NCBI GenBank assembly: GCA_029251165.1
Contig: JAQXDW010000122.1
Coordinates: 1-64,000, forward strand
From: Myxococcota bacterium
Lineage (GTDB): Bacteria; Myxococcota_A; UBA796
Length of the DNA: 64,000 nt
Direction: 5' to 3'
Shown here piece after piece: positions 1 to 8,693 of the stretch; positions within the stretch are counted from its first letter, which is position 1, and the number at the start of each line of letters is the position of its first letter. Under the pieces are notes generated by a model. The model was given only the letters and a program-made list of their open reading frames with translations, was not told where the DNA came from and did not search any database. A program made the position numbers and the translations under genes.

Positions 1-524
1 GTGGAGTCCAGCACCGCGACACCAGGCCAGGTGGCGGCATCGCTGTCGTCGCAGTCGCCGCCCTGCTCGATGTGGCCGTCGAGCAGCTCACAGGCGGTCA
101 CCGGCGCGCTGTCGTCACCGAAGCCGTCGCTGTCGGCGTCGGGATACTGAAGGGTTCCCAGCCCCTCGTCGATCTCGCCGTCGCAGTTGTTGTCGATCTC
201 GTCGCAGCTCTCGGTGACTCCGGGCCGGATGGATGGGTCGTCGTCGTTGCAGTCTCCCGCACAGGAAGCCCAGCCGTCCGCGTCGAGGTCGTAGCCCTCA
301 TCGACCTCGCCGTCGCAGTCGTTGTCGATCTCGTCGCACACCTCGGTCGCGCCAGGGTGTGCCGCCGAATCGTTGTCATCACAGTCCAGCCCCGCGACGA
401 ATCCGTCGCCATCTGCATCGCCGTCAGGGGTGGCGGTGTCGCTGGTGTCGACAGCCAGCGGCGGCGGCTTGTCATCGCAGGCAGAAGAGAGGAGAAGTGC
501 GACAAACAGGTATGAGGCTTTCAT
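1..524 (-). CDS. MopE-like repeat lipoprotein (3' end outside window)
   Basis: Reading leftward from the ATG at 522-524, the frame is open to the window edge (174 codons), so the C terminus is missing. It starts with a lipoprotein signal (MKASYLFVALLLSSAC, lipobox SSAC, Cys16). At least three Asp/Cys repeats follow, of the form DADGDGF...DCDDND...CDEIDNDCDGEVDEG. These match the Ca-binding-like D/C repeats of MopE-type and other myxobacterial surface proteins. Expected role: exported lipid-anchored surface protein, probably metal-binding through the Asp-rich loops; the exact function is unknown. The opposite strand shows long open frames here that are only shadows of the repeat. A paralogue-like lipoprotein lies at 24116-25279. 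Confidence 0.85.
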   Translation of the reverse strand, partial: MKASYLFVALLLSSACDDKPPPLAVDTSDTATPDGDADGDGFVAGLDCDDNDSAAHPGATEVCDEIDNDCDGEVDEGYDLDADGWASCAGDCNDDDPSIRPGVTESCDEIDNNCDGEIDEGLGTLQYPDADSDGFGDDSAPVTACELLDGHIEQGGDCDDSDAATWPGVAVLDS

Positions 525-799
525 CAGGTTATAAATACCATTTCACTATTTAACCTGTCTAAATTTCAACTTATATAAGCTTGAATGGACTGATCGGATG
601 CACCGGCGAGCCGGCGGACGTACTGCGCGTCCACTGCAGGATGCATCACAACACTGTGATGACAGACTCCGAGCCCCAGCACACCAAACCGGAGCCCGTC
701 ACGTCTTCACGAAACAGCAGAATGGGACTGGGCATCGGTTACACCGTCTCGACGTCTCCGATCGTTGACTTTTCAACCTGAGACTGGAAGAGTCCCGGC

Positions 800-2335
800 A
801 TGAGCAAGCCACCCCTTCCCCGAAGCCTTCACCGCGTATCGATCTTTGACCCCGCACTTGCAGAGGAGCTGGAGGAAGACTTCATGCGCCTGATGTTGAC
901 TGCAGAAGCCCTCATCTGGGCCCAGAGTCACCTGCCGGCGCTGCTCCACGCCAGCACCCCCCAGTCCCTCCTGTCCACATTGGTAGACATCGCCAAGGAG
1001 ACCACCGGCGTGCCGAGAGCCTGGGGGCTGACCTGGAAGGGCGACCCCGCGAAGAACCGCATCAGCATCCAAGCCTTCGCCGGAGACCGCGACGAGGCCG
1101 TGCCCCCCCCCTCCAGCATCTCCCGAACCGTCGTCGGTCAGGTTGCTGCCGAAGGACGCCCCTCCTGGAGCAACGACGCCACCGCTGACGCCCGGTTCGG
1201 AGCGGCCGAGAGCGTGCGCGCCTACACGCTGCGCTCGGTGGGGTGCCTCCCCGTGGGCACCTCCGGTGTCCTCTACCTGGTCGATCCCGATGCGCCCGGT
1301 CGGTTTACCCGAACACATCGGCTTCAGCTCTCCGCGCTGTGTGCCCTGGCCGGGCGCACCCTGGATGCGCGCGTGCCCAGTCCTCAGCCTTCCCCGAAGG
1401 TGCCCAGGGTTCCTGGACTGGTCGGCGAGACACCAGTCATGCAGGCGCTCTCCCAGACCGTACATGCCTTCGCCCCCATGCCCTGGCCGGCCCTCATTCT
1501 CGGTGAGACCGGAACGGGAAAGGAGGCCATTGCCCGCGCGCTCCACAACCTGTCTCCGCGACGTGATGCGCCCTTTCTGGCGGTCAATTGCGGCGCCATC
1601 GTGGCGTCCCTGGCCGAGAGCGAGCTGTTCGGGCACGAGAAGGGAAGCTTCACCGGAGCGGAGCGGACACGACATGGGCTGGTCAGCCGGGTGGGCAAGG
1701 GCACGCTGTTCCTCGATGAGATCGGCGAGCTCTCCGGTCCACTGCAGGTCAAGCTGCTGCGGCTGCTCCAGGAGGGCACCTACCAGCGGGTCGGCGGCGA
1801 GCAGACCCTGCACTTCACAGGTCGCGTGGTCGCCGCCACCCACCAGGCGCTCCAGGACGGGGACTTTCGCGAAGACCTCTACTACCGCCTGGCAGCCTGT
1901 GTGGTTCCGGTGCCGCCGCTGCGAGATCGGCGCGCAGACATCCCCGCGCTCGCGGAGCACCTGCTGAACCGCATCCAGGACGAGCTGCCCGGTGCGGCAC
2001 AGATGCACCTCGATCCCGCCGCGATCAATGTGCTGACCGCACGGGACTGGCCTGGCAACGTGCGCCAGCTGGAGAACACCCTCCGAAGCGCTGCGGCCCG
2101 ATGCCTTGCGATCGGCGGCGGCGCGCTGTCCAGCCAGCACCTCCACGTTCCCGGTGCCCCCTCCAGCGCGCAGCACACCGGAAGCGCGCTCAAGGAATCG
2201 GTCGCCGCCTTCGAGCGCCAGCAGGTGATCATCGCCTTGGCTGCGACGAAGGGCAGCCGAGGCGAGGCGTCCAAGAGGCTGGGCATCAGTCGGCAGTGGC
2301 TGCATCGACTCATGACCCGGGAGGGACTGCTGTGA
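800..2335 (+). CDS. sigma-54-dependent activator with GAF sensor and Fis HTH
   Basis: 511 aa. Residues about 50-190 look like a GAF sensory domain. Residues 205-440 are a sigma-54 interaction AAA+ domain: Walker A GETGTGKE (235-242), the sigma-54-contact loop as GSFTGA (282-287, the common Ser variant of GAFTGA), Walker B TLFLDEI (302-308), arginine-finger region FREDLYYRL, and WPGNVRQLEN (417-426). A Fis-type HTH lies at 465-508 (TKGSRGEASKRLGISRQWLHRL). There is no receiver domain, so the input is probably a small ligand at the GAF domain or the coupled kinase. The stop overlaps the GTG start of the next gene (GTGA), so the two are translationally coupled. Start chosen at ATG 800 behind a GGAAGAG element. 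Confidence 0.92.
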   Translation: MSKPPLPRSLHRVSIFDPALAEELEEDFMRLMLTAEALIWAQSHLPALLHASTPQSLLSTLVDIAKETTGVPRAWGLTWKGDPAKNRISIQAFAGDRDEAVPPPSSISRTVVGQVAAEGRPSWSNDATADARFGAAESVRAYTLRSVGCLPVGTSGVLYLVDPDAPGRFTRTHRLQLSALCALAGRTLDARVPSPQPSPKVPRVPGLVGETPVMQALSQTVHAFAPMPWPALILGETGTGKEAIARALHNLSPRRDAPFLAVNCGAIVASLAESELFGHEKGSFTGAERTRHGLVSRVGKGTLFLDEIGELSGPLQVKLLRLLQEGTYQRVGGEQTLHFTGRVVAATHQALQDGDFREDLYYRLAACVVPVPPLRDRRADIPALAEHLLNRIQDELPGAAQMHLDPAAINVLTARDWPGNVRQLENTLRSAAARCLAIGGGALSSQHLHVPGAPSSAQHTGSALKESVAAFERQQVIIALAATKGSRGEASKRLGISRQWLHRLMTREGLL

Positions 2336-4590
2336 GCGACTTCGAGACGCTACTGGAGGGCATGGTCCCGGGCGCATCCCGGCAGGTCATCCTCCCGGTC
2401 GATGAGCCATCGCTTCCAGCATCGCTCGGGCTGGTCGACCCCAGTCTGCTGGCGCGTGGGGGCTGGGGGTGGGTGTTTCGCGCAACGGATCCGATCTTAG
2501 AGCGCACCGTCGCCGTCAAGATCAGTCGCCCCGATGGCGGCACCGAGGCCCGCACGGCCTTGCTGGACGAGGCCCGCCTGACCGCTCGCCTCAAGCACCC
2601 CGCCATCCTGCCGGTTCACCGTATTGTGGCCGCAGATGGGCTGCTGTGTGTGGAGTATGCGCTCGCACCAGAGCGCACCCTGGAGGTGCTCCTCGAGGCG
2701 CCCGAGGCCCTGATGGCCTCCCCCATTGAGCGACGCCTGTCGCTGGTGAGGGCGATCACCGATGCGCTCGCACGCGCTCATGAGCACGGCATCGTGCACG
2801 GCGACATTCACCCGGGCAACATCGGCGTGGGCCCATCCTGGGAGCCCTACCTGATGGACTGGTCCGGTGCGAGCACCGGCCCGCTGGGTACATTTACCGG
2901 AGATCCGGCCTATGCCGCGCCGGAGCTGCTCTTCGGCCAGCCCCCCTCCAGCAACGCCGATGTCTATGCGCTGGGGGTGCTCATCTGGGAGCTGTTCTCT
3001 GGCCGACGCCTCCGCCCCCGACGTCGAGGAGAGGATCTCGGCAGCTTCGTCGCCCGGTGGCGTCACGCGCGCATCCCCGAGGCGCCAAACTCCGAGCTGG
3101 CGGCGACCCTGACCGCAGCACTTCAGCCTGAGGCAGACCAGCGGTGCTCCTGCCGTGAGCTGCTGGTTCTGCTCGACGGTGCCCTGTCCGCGCTGGCAGA
3201 TGTGCAGCACCGTCTGGCAATGGGCGCGTCCCTGATGGACGAGGCACGCGAGCACCTGCTGCGGTGGCATGAGCTGGGTGTGCGGCTGGACGAGGAGCGC
3301 CGGGTCGTCCTGGTCCAGAGCCAGAAGATTCCGGGATACGCCGATCTTCACCACAAGCGTCCGCTCTGGGAGGCCGAGGATCGCGTCTACCAGCTCACCA
3401 GCGAGCGGTGGCTCAGCTGGCTACGCGCCACCCAGCAAGCCACGCTCGCCGCCACCCTGCTTCCAGAGAGCCGGGAGAGCCAGTCTACCCTCGGCGAGCT
3501 GTGGTGGGAGCGCATGGTGGACGCAGAGGCCCGGGGAGACGCACGGGAGGCCTGGCTGGCCCGTCAGCAGGTGCTCGTGGCCGATCCAGAGCGCAAGGGA
3601 ACCACGCTGGTCTCCCCCACACACCTCTCCCTCGATACCGAAACCGAGGGCGCTTCCGTCGAGATCTCGTCCTTCATCGAGCACAACCGAAGGCTAATCT
3701 CAGAGGTGATCGATCACCAAGAGCTTCCCCTGAGGCGACTGGCCCTGCCCACCGGCAGCTACCTCATCACCGCCACTGCGCCCAGCGGTGCGGTCACCCA
3801 CTACCCCGTCGCGCTCGGGAGGCTGGAGCACCACCAGGGCACCCTCCGCTTCTACACCCCTGAGCAGATCGGCGAGGGCTGGCTGTACATGCCCAGCGGT
3901 CCGTTTCGGCTGGGCGGAGACCGCAGCGCCCGACGCGCAGTGGAGCCCTGTCGGCCGACCATCGGAGATCGCTTCATCATGGAGGGTCCGGTCACCTGCC
4001 GGGCATGGCGCGACTTCCTCAACGCCCTCCCCGAGGAAGAGGCGTTCCGCCGGACCCCAGGTCGGCAGGGGCGCTTCGGGGCTGCCGATACCGCCTGGAC
4101 ACACAGCGAGGAGGGCTGGAGCCTCCCGGAGAGCTGGGAGCTGAGCTGGCCGGTCATCGGGGTCAGCTTCCACGACGCAGTGGCCTATGCGCGCTGGTGC
4201 ACCGAGCAGACCGGACGACCGATGCGCCTCCCCACAGAAGAAGAGTGGGAGAAGGCAGCACGCGGGGTCGATGGGAGGGCGTGGCCGTGGGGGGATGTCT
4301 TCGACCCCCGCTTCGCCAACATGGCACGCTCCATCCCCGATCAGCCCGGACCAATGCCCGTGGGCAGCTTCCCGATAGACACCTCGGTGTTCGGCTGCAA
4401 GGACATGGCCGGCAACGTCGCAGAGTGGACCATGTCGATGATGGACGGCAAGCTCATCGCGGTGCGCAGCGGATCCTGGCAGGCGGAGCCCGACGAGCTT
4501 CGGTGTGCCAGCCGACGCGCGGTGCCCGCTCACTACCGCGCCAGCGTCCTCAGCTTCCGCCTCATCAGCGAGGAGCCGCTCAGAACGTGA
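2332..4590 (+). CDS. Ser/Thr kinase-like protein fused to FGE-sulfatase (SUMF1)-like domain
   Basis: 752 aa. GTG start at 2332 overlaps the upstream stop, with GGGAGGGA 5 nt ahead. Kinase domain about 35-300: glycine-rich loop ARGGWGWVF, VAIK lysine in VAVKIS (Lys63), catalytic loop HGDIHPGN (156-163; HGD instead of HRD, catalytic Asp and Asn kept), DFG replaced by DWS (176-178), APE at 196-198. Activity is plausible but atypical. A linker follows, and residues about 515-752 form an FGE-sulfatase-like domain (LPTEEEWEKAARG, WPWGD, DMAGNVAEW, RSGSW). Of the two catalytic Cys expected in bacterial FGE, only one position (LRCASR) has Cys; the position after SGSW does not. It is therefore more likely a ligand-binding or sensory module than a true formylglycine-generating enzyme. 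Probable partner of the sigma-54 activator. Confidence 0.9.
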   Translation: MSDFETLLEGMVPGASRQVILPVDEPSLPASLGLVDPSLLARGGWGWVFRATDPILERTVAVKISRPDGGTEARTALLDEARLTARLKHPAILPVHRIVAADGLLCVEYALAPERTLEVLLEAPEALMASPIERRLSLVRAITDALARAHEHGIVHGDIHPGNIGVGPSWEPYLMDWSGASTGPLGTFTGDPAYAAPELLFGQPPSSNADVYALGVLIWELFSGRRLRPRRRGEDLGSFVARWRHARIPEAPNSELAATLTAALQPEADQRCSCRELLVLLDGALSALADVQHRLAMGASLMDEAREHLLRWHELGVRLDEERRVVLVQSQKIPGYADLHHKRPLWEAEDRVYQLTSERWLSWLRATQQATLAATLLPESRESQSTLGELWWERMVDAEARGDAREAWLARQQVLVADPERKGTTLVSPTHLSLDTETEGASVEISSFIEHNRRLISEVIDHQELPLRRLALPTGSYLITATAPSGAVTHYPVALGRLEHHQGTLRFYTPEQIGEGWLYMPSGPFRLGGDRSARRAVEPCRPTIGDRFIMEGPVTCRAWRDFLNALPEEEAFRRTPGRQGRFGAADTAWTHSEEGWSLPESWELSWPVIGVSFHDAVAYARWCTEQTGRPMRLPTEEEWEKAARGVDGRAWPWGDVFDPRFANMARSIPDQPGPMPVGSFPIDTSVFGCKDMAGNVAEWTMSMMDGKLIAVRSGSWQAEPDELRCASRRAVPAHYRASVLSFRLISEEPLRT

Positions 4591-4945
4591 CGCCCGTGGT
4601 CGCGAAGAGGCAGTCTCGGTTGTTGATGTCCGGGATCCAGGACAGGTTCAGCGGCACATCCAGCGCACCGTTCGAGACCACCCAGCCGGCGGTGAGGATC
4701 ATGTGCAGGCTCTCGTCGGCCGGCATGCTCCAGGAGACCGATGGCCCGATCCCGAGCTGGAGGGCATCAGAGCGCTCTACGCCGAGGAGCAGGTTGAAGA
4801 CCGGCACGGGCTTCGACTGGTTGAGCCCGCTGACAGAGACGCTGCTCACCATCAGGACATCCAGCCCCTCACCGCCAGGAACCTCCTGGATGAGCTCGTA
4901 GCCCATCATGAGGAGATGGGGAGAGGTGAAGGTCCGGTCACCCAT
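4580..4945 (-). CDS. small outer-membrane beta-barrel-like protein or gene remnant
   Basis: 121 aa. It reads like the last strands of an outer-membrane barrel: alternating polar/hydrophobic stretches and a terminal Phe (ATTGVTF), the usual BAM recognition end. No signal peptide follows the ATG at 4945. The frame stays open upstream for 18 more codons before a stop, and the extension still looks coding-like (HHGFRVGDADT), so this may be the 3' remnant of a longer barrel gene. The 3' end overlaps the kinase gene by 11 nt on the opposite strand. Weak Shine-Dalgarno. Moderate to low confidence as an expressed gene. Confidence 0.35.
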   Translation of the reverse strand: MGDRTFTSPHLLMMGYELIQEVPGGEGLDVLMVSSVSVSGLNQSKPVPVFNLLLGVERSDALQLGIGPSVSWSMPADESLHMILTAGWVVSNGALDVPLNLSWIPDINNRDCLFATTGVTF

Positions 4946-5285
4946 CGTGTCGGCATCGCCGACGCGAAACCCATGGTGCTGCTGACCAGGACGGAACCAT
5001 CAAGCCAAGACCCTGATGTCTTCGATCGATTCCATCAATGTGTCGCGCGCTTGCTCGGCAGGGGCGTGCTCATGCACGACGCACGCGCCCCCGATCCCCA
5101 CCGTAGGGGGAAGCGATGCCCCCGTGGAGCGGGCGCAGCGGAGGGTCCCCAAGTCGCCATGGCGTGTCTGCGCGCAGCCCCATGAGCAGACGGTGACCGA
5201 TGCTGATCGCTCACGCTCGATAAAGGCTGGTGCCCATCAGATCGATTGCCTTGCGCGAGATTGCATGCGTATAAATCTCATCATG
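4946..5285. other. intergenic region, no gene seen
   Basis: About 340 nt between the barrel-like remnant and the CotH lipoprotein gene. A long frame opens upstream of the CotH signal peptide from 5016, but its codons do not look like a protein and would bury the signal sequence, so it was not used. The last 60 nt are less GC-rich and probably hold the CotH promoter. No clear hairpin. Confidence 0.4.
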
Positions 5286-7079
5286 ATGAACCTCCGCAGA
5301 CCGCTCGCCCTGATTCTGCTCATGGGGTCAATGGGTGCCTGCTCGGCGGAAGACCGGACGAGCACTGCACCCAGCGACAGCGCACCAGCCGCACCAGACA
5401 GCGACACGAGTGACGCCGACACGGTGCCTGTGGAGGAGGTGCCACCCGGCGACGGCGTGCCCCCGGATCCCGCAGACGCGGTCTTCGACGACAGCATCAT
5501 CTACGAGATCGCGCTGACGATGTCCGAGGATGCCTGGCTGAACATCGCGCAGGATCCCTGGTCGGAGACCTGGCACGCCGCAGAATTCCGCTGGGTGGAC
5601 GAGTCGGTGGCCGAGGTGGGGGTCCGAGCGTTTGGATACTCCAGCCTCGTGGCAGGAAAGCCTCCGCTGAAGATCGACTTCAACCGAAACGTGTCCGGCC
5701 AGCGGTGGCGCGGACTGGAGACCCTGAAGCTTCGGAATGGCTACTACGACGCCAGCCTCATGCACGACGCGCTCGGCCCGTGGATGCTTCGGAGCGCCGG
5801 CATCCCTGCATCGCGAACCGGCTGGGCCCGGGTGACCGTCAACGGCGAGTCGGTGGGCCTCTACACGGTCATGGAGGCCATCGACGACCGCTTCCTCGTG
5901 CGCAACTTCGGCAACGACGATGGCCCCCTGTACTCCATCGATGGGATCCGAGGACACGGCCTCATGCCCCTCACCGACGCGCTCAGCTACTTTCAATACA
6001 ACACGGAGATCGAGGGCGACGGCAGCGACCTCGAGCACCTCACGACCATCGTCGCCGACGGAAGCGACGAAGAGCTCGCTGCTGTGCTCGATGTGGACGC
6101 CTTCTTCACAGAGTCCATCGTGAGAACCCTCGCGGGCAGCCAGGACTCATTCTCTGCGGACGGCAACAACTTCTACCTCTACAACGACCCAGACCTCGAC
6201 GCGGACCCTGACGATCTCCACGGCACCTGGCGCATCATCCCCTGGGACTACAACTTCGACTTCGCCGCCCTGGGGCTCCAGGCAGCACTCCAGGTCGACG
6301 TCAGGATGCCCTGGGCCACCAGCGCCTTCGCCTACGATCCGTTCAGCGGCGAGCCCTATGTCGATGTGCTGATGCAGCGACAGATTGACCATGGCCGAGA
6401 TGTCGACGCCACCATCGAAGCGCTGACCGCAGGCCCACTCTCATACGACAACCTCGTGGCCAAGGTGCGGCAGTACGAAGCACTGCTGGCCGAGGATGCC
6501 GCGGTGGATCCGCTCAGCAGCGCGACCGCCTTCGAGCAGGCTGTCGCCAACGATCTCCTGTACCTGCACACCCGACTCTCCAACGAGCTCGGAGAAGAGG
6601 TCGCAGACTGCGCCTCCCTGGAGGCCAGCGCCACCCCCGCCCGAGACATGTCCCCCCAGGGCACTGTGGGCTGGGGAGCGGTCACCGTAGATGGCTGGTA
6701 CTGGGGGAACGACGAGGTGAACTGTGTCGGAACCAGCGAGCTCTGCATTGGCTTTGACGTGCTGGATCAGCACTACTGCACCGGGCTCTACACCCACGCG
6801 CCCAGCGATGTCACCATCCAGGTTCCAGAAGGCGCGACCACCCTCCGAGGAGCGGTGGGCCTGCAGCTGTTCGGCAGCGACTGCTCAAGCGGCGCGAGCT
6901 TCTCGATTGTCCAGAATGGTGCAACCCTATGGGAGAGCGAGATCCTGTACTCCTACACCGCCGCCGAGGACATGGGGGCGGTGACGGTGGTGCCTGGTGA
7001 TGTCCGCCTCGTCACCGCAACGGAGGGAGACTTCGGCTGCGACACCACCAGCTGGCTCGACCTCCGCGCGGTGCCGTGA
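5286..7079 (+). CDS. CotH-family lipoprotein with C-terminal NPCBM-like domain
   Basis: 597 aa from ATG 5286 (ATG 5283 is also possible). Lipoprotein signal MNLRRPLALILLMGSMGAC followed by an Ser/Asp/Pro-rich linker. Residues about 75-420 match the CotH kinase-like family: early strand IYEIALTMSEDAW, KPPLKIDFNR, LKLRNGYYDASLMHDAL, VNGESVGLYTVMEAIDD, and the acidic motif IIPWDYNFDF. CotH proteins carry an atypical protein-kinase fold in spore coats and many secreted bacterial proteins. Residues about 455-597 resemble an NPCBM carbohydrate-binding module (GWYWGNDEVNC, GLYTHAPSDVTIQVP). Likely an outer-surface protein acting on or binding a glycoconjugate. No obvious operon partner; the next gene is convergent. 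Confidence 0.85.
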   Translation: MNLRRPLALILLMGSMGACSAEDRTSTAPSDSAPAAPDSDTSDADTVPVEEVPPGDGVPPDPADAVFDDSIIYEIALTMSEDAWLNIAQDPWSETWHAAEFRWVDESVAEVGVRAFGYSSLVAGKPPLKIDFNRNVSGQRWRGLETLKLRNGYYDASLMHDALGPWMLRSAGIPASRTGWARVTVNGESVGLYTVMEAIDDRFLVRNFGNDDGPLYSIDGIRGHGLMPLTDALSYFQYNTEIEGDGSDLEHLTTIVADGSDEELAAVLDVDAFFTESIVRTLAGSQDSFSADGNNFYLYNDPDLDADPDDLHGTWRIIPWDYNFDFAALGLQAALQVDVRMPWATSAFAYDPFSGEPYVDVLMQRQIDHGRDVDATIEALTAGPLSYDNLVAKVRQYEALLAEDAAVDPLSSATAFEQAVANDLLYLHTRLSNELGEEVADCASLEASATPARDMSPQGTVGWGAVTVDGWYWGNDEVNCVGTSELCIGFDVLDQHYCTGLYTHAPSDVTIQVPEGATTLRGAVGLQLFGSDCSSGASFSIVQNGATLWESEILYSYTAAEDMGAVTVVPGDVRLVTATEGDFGCDTTSWLDLRAVP

Positions 7080-7133
7080 CCGGGCAGGTGCGGCCCATCG
7101 ACCAGCGCGCAAGCAGCCAGCCTGATGCGATTG

Positions 7134-7868
7134 CTACTGGTGAAGCAGGACGCGCTGCTTCACCGCAGCACGCCGAACCGCCGGCAGCTGCCACCACGCC
7201 GCCCGAGGCACGTCGTGGTGCTCCTTGTGATAGCCGAAGTGGAAGCAGGTCAAGAAGCTGAGCCAGCCCGGAAAGTTTGTGCTCTGGATGACGTGGCGGC
7301 CCGTGCGCGCATCCGCCGGCGCGCGGTGGGGAAGCCAGGTGCCGAAGAAGAAGAGCTGGAGGCTGGATACCACCGCTGGAGCGGCCTGGCACAGCAAGAC
7401 CTGCGGCCCTGGAAGACCAAGGCCAGTCGTGAGTCCCTCGAAGATCGCCGCCTGAATAAGCAGCGGGCGCAAGGAAATATAGCGCGCCATGAAGGTGAAG
7501 TACCACGCGATCGGCCCGGTGTGCTGGCCGTCGTGGAAGTCCGGGTCGTCACCGGGCTCGCCGGGGTGGGCGTGGTGGGCGAGGTGGTTTCGTCGCATGT
7601 GGTCGTAGCTGAAGCCGGCGTAGAGGGTCACACAGAGCCGACCGAGGGCGTGGTTGAGGCGAGGACGAGCCGGATGGAGGGTGCCGTGCATGGCATCGTG
7701 GGCGGTAATGAAGAGCCCCGTGAACAGCACGGTCTGCACGGCAAAGCCCAGCGGAAGCCAGACGGGAAGACCGCTCGGTGGCCAGGTCTGAGTGAGCTGA
7801 AGACCGAGGCAGGTCGCCCAAGCAACGATGATGACAGCAGCACTTGTCAGGCCACGAAGATCAGACAC
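7134..7868 (-). CDS. crtW: CrtW-type beta-carotene ketolase (fatty-acid-desaturase superfamily)
   Basis: 244 aa from GTG at 7868, which has GGAGG 9 nt upstream; a longer TTG-started frame from 7922 lacks this. Histidine motifs of the CrtW di-iron ketolases are all present: HDAMHG, HLAHHAHP and a C-terminal FGYHKEHHDVPRAAWWQLP, plus FFGTWLPHR. Four hydrophobic segments place it in the inner membrane. Known reaction of the family: 4-keto group insertion into beta-ionone rings, giving canthaxanthin or astaxanthin. No crtB, crtI or crtY is nearby, so the substrate must come from elsewhere in the genome. It lies 60 nt downstream of a co-directional lipoprotein gene and may be co-transcribed with it. 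The length matches the family. A closely related hydroxylating member cannot be fully excluded. Confidence 0.85.
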   Translation of the reverse strand: MSDLRGLTSAAVIIVAWATCLGLQLTQTWPPSGLPVWLPLGFAVQTVLFTGLFITAHDAMHGTLHPARPRLNHALGRLCVTLYAGFSYDHMRRNHLAHHAHPGEPGDDPDFHDGQHTGPIAWYFTFMARYISLRPLLIQAAIFEGLTTGLGLPGPQVLLCQAAPAVVSSLQLFFFGTWLPHRAPADARTGRHVIQSTNFPGWLSFLTCFHFGYHKEHHDVPRAAWWQLPAVRRAAVKQRVLLHQ

Positions 7869-7928
7869 GGTAGCGTTCCTCCGAAGTCTCGGAGACAGAA
7901 GGTCGTAGAGACTGGCAGGCAACAGGAC

Positions 7929-8693
7929 TCACCCAGCATTGCCCCGGCGAATGGTCATGTCGAGCACCTGAGTGCAGAGGGCCGTGTCAGTGTCAGCGGA
8001 GAGGCCGGTCGTGCTGAGACCAAACGGGGTCACGATGAAGCGAACAACCGACGTTCCTCGTAGAATCTGCTCCGACTCCACGACCCCGGTGAACGTGACC
8101 TCATAGCTCCATCCATACTGACCAAGCAGCCCCTTCGACGGGCTGACATCCTGCATGTCGCATGAGAAGTCGTTGCCCTCGAGCGTGCATCGAACGGAAT
8201 TCTCGACCCCGTAGTTGGTGTCGATGCGCTGCGCCTCGATGTCGAAGCCGCGCTCGTCAGCGGCGACGATGAAGCTGTCCGGCAAGAATCCAGAGAAGCT
8301 GTCGCCGAGAACAGCCTCCCAGCTGCATGGGTCTTCGACAAGCTCGAAGGTCTGGAAGTAGTACTCTCCGGACCGAAGCGCGATCGCCTCCTCATTGTCG
8401 GCATCGTCACTCAGGCCGCTGTCGCCAGTGCCGTCGTCAGACGAGTTGCTGCCATCGGAGTCGCTGCCATCGGAGTCGCTGCCATCGGAGGCGCCGCCAT
8501 CGGAGTCGCTGCCATCGGAGTCGCTGCCATCGGGGTCGCCAGAGTCATCCTCAAGCGAGTCGCTGCCGGTGCTGTCAATCGACTCGTAGATGCCACCCGC
8601 TGGTGCGTCGAGCCCGTCGGCAGAAGAGCCATCTACAGTGGCCGGCATGCAGCCAATGATGCCGAGGAGTGGGAGAAGGCGGAGAGCGACCAT
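7929..8693 (-). CDS. lipoprotein with Ser/Asp/Gly repeat linker, unknown function
   Basis: 254 aa from ATG 8693, preceded by GAGG at good spacing; an in-frame ATG at 8705 is a less likely start. Lipoprotein signal MVALRLLPLLGIIGC. A long acidic linker contains six 15-nt units coding DSDGS-like pentapeptides (8446-8535). The C-terminal part (about 130-254) is a compact Cys-containing domain (VEDPCSWEAVL, VRCTLEGNDFSCDMQ, DTALCTQVLDM) that I do not recognise. Six Cys could form disulfides. Probably an exported surface protein; it precedes crtW on the same strand. Confidence 0.75.
   Translation of the reverse strand: MVALRLLPLLGIIGCMPATVDGSSADGLDAPAGGIYESIDSTGSDSLEDDSGDPDGSDSDGSDSDGGASDGSDSDGSDSDGSNSSDDGTGDSGLSDDADNEEAIALRSGEYYFQTFELVEDPCSWEAVLGDSFSGFLPDSFIVAADERGFDIEAQRIDTNYGVENSVRCTLEGNDFSCDMQDVSPSKGLLGQYGWSYEVTFTGVVESEQILRGTSVVRFIVTPFGLSTTGLSADTDTALCTQVLDMTIRRGNAG
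8446..8535 (-). repeat. 15-nt coding tandem repeat, six units
   Basis: Six consecutive 15-nt units on the plus strand, consensus TCGCTGCCATCGGAG (variants TTGCTGCCATCGGAG, GCGCCGCCATCGGAG and TCGCTGCCATCGGGG). On the coding strand they give the Asp/Ser/Gly linker of the lipoprotein at 7929-8693. Unit length is a multiple of three, so copy change would alter linker length without a frameshift. Confidence 0.9.

Noticed and set aside
773..2377. 534-codon minus-strand frame
   Set aside because: Shadow of the sigma-54 activator gene, which has every expected motif on the plus strand.
2497..3354. 285-codon minus-strand frame
   Set aside because: Antisense to the kinase domain; Gln/Arg/Gly-rich, no protein-like pattern.
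8446..8535. Regular short repeats considered as a CRISPR array
   Set aside because: Units are contiguous 15-mers without spacers and lie in a coding frame.
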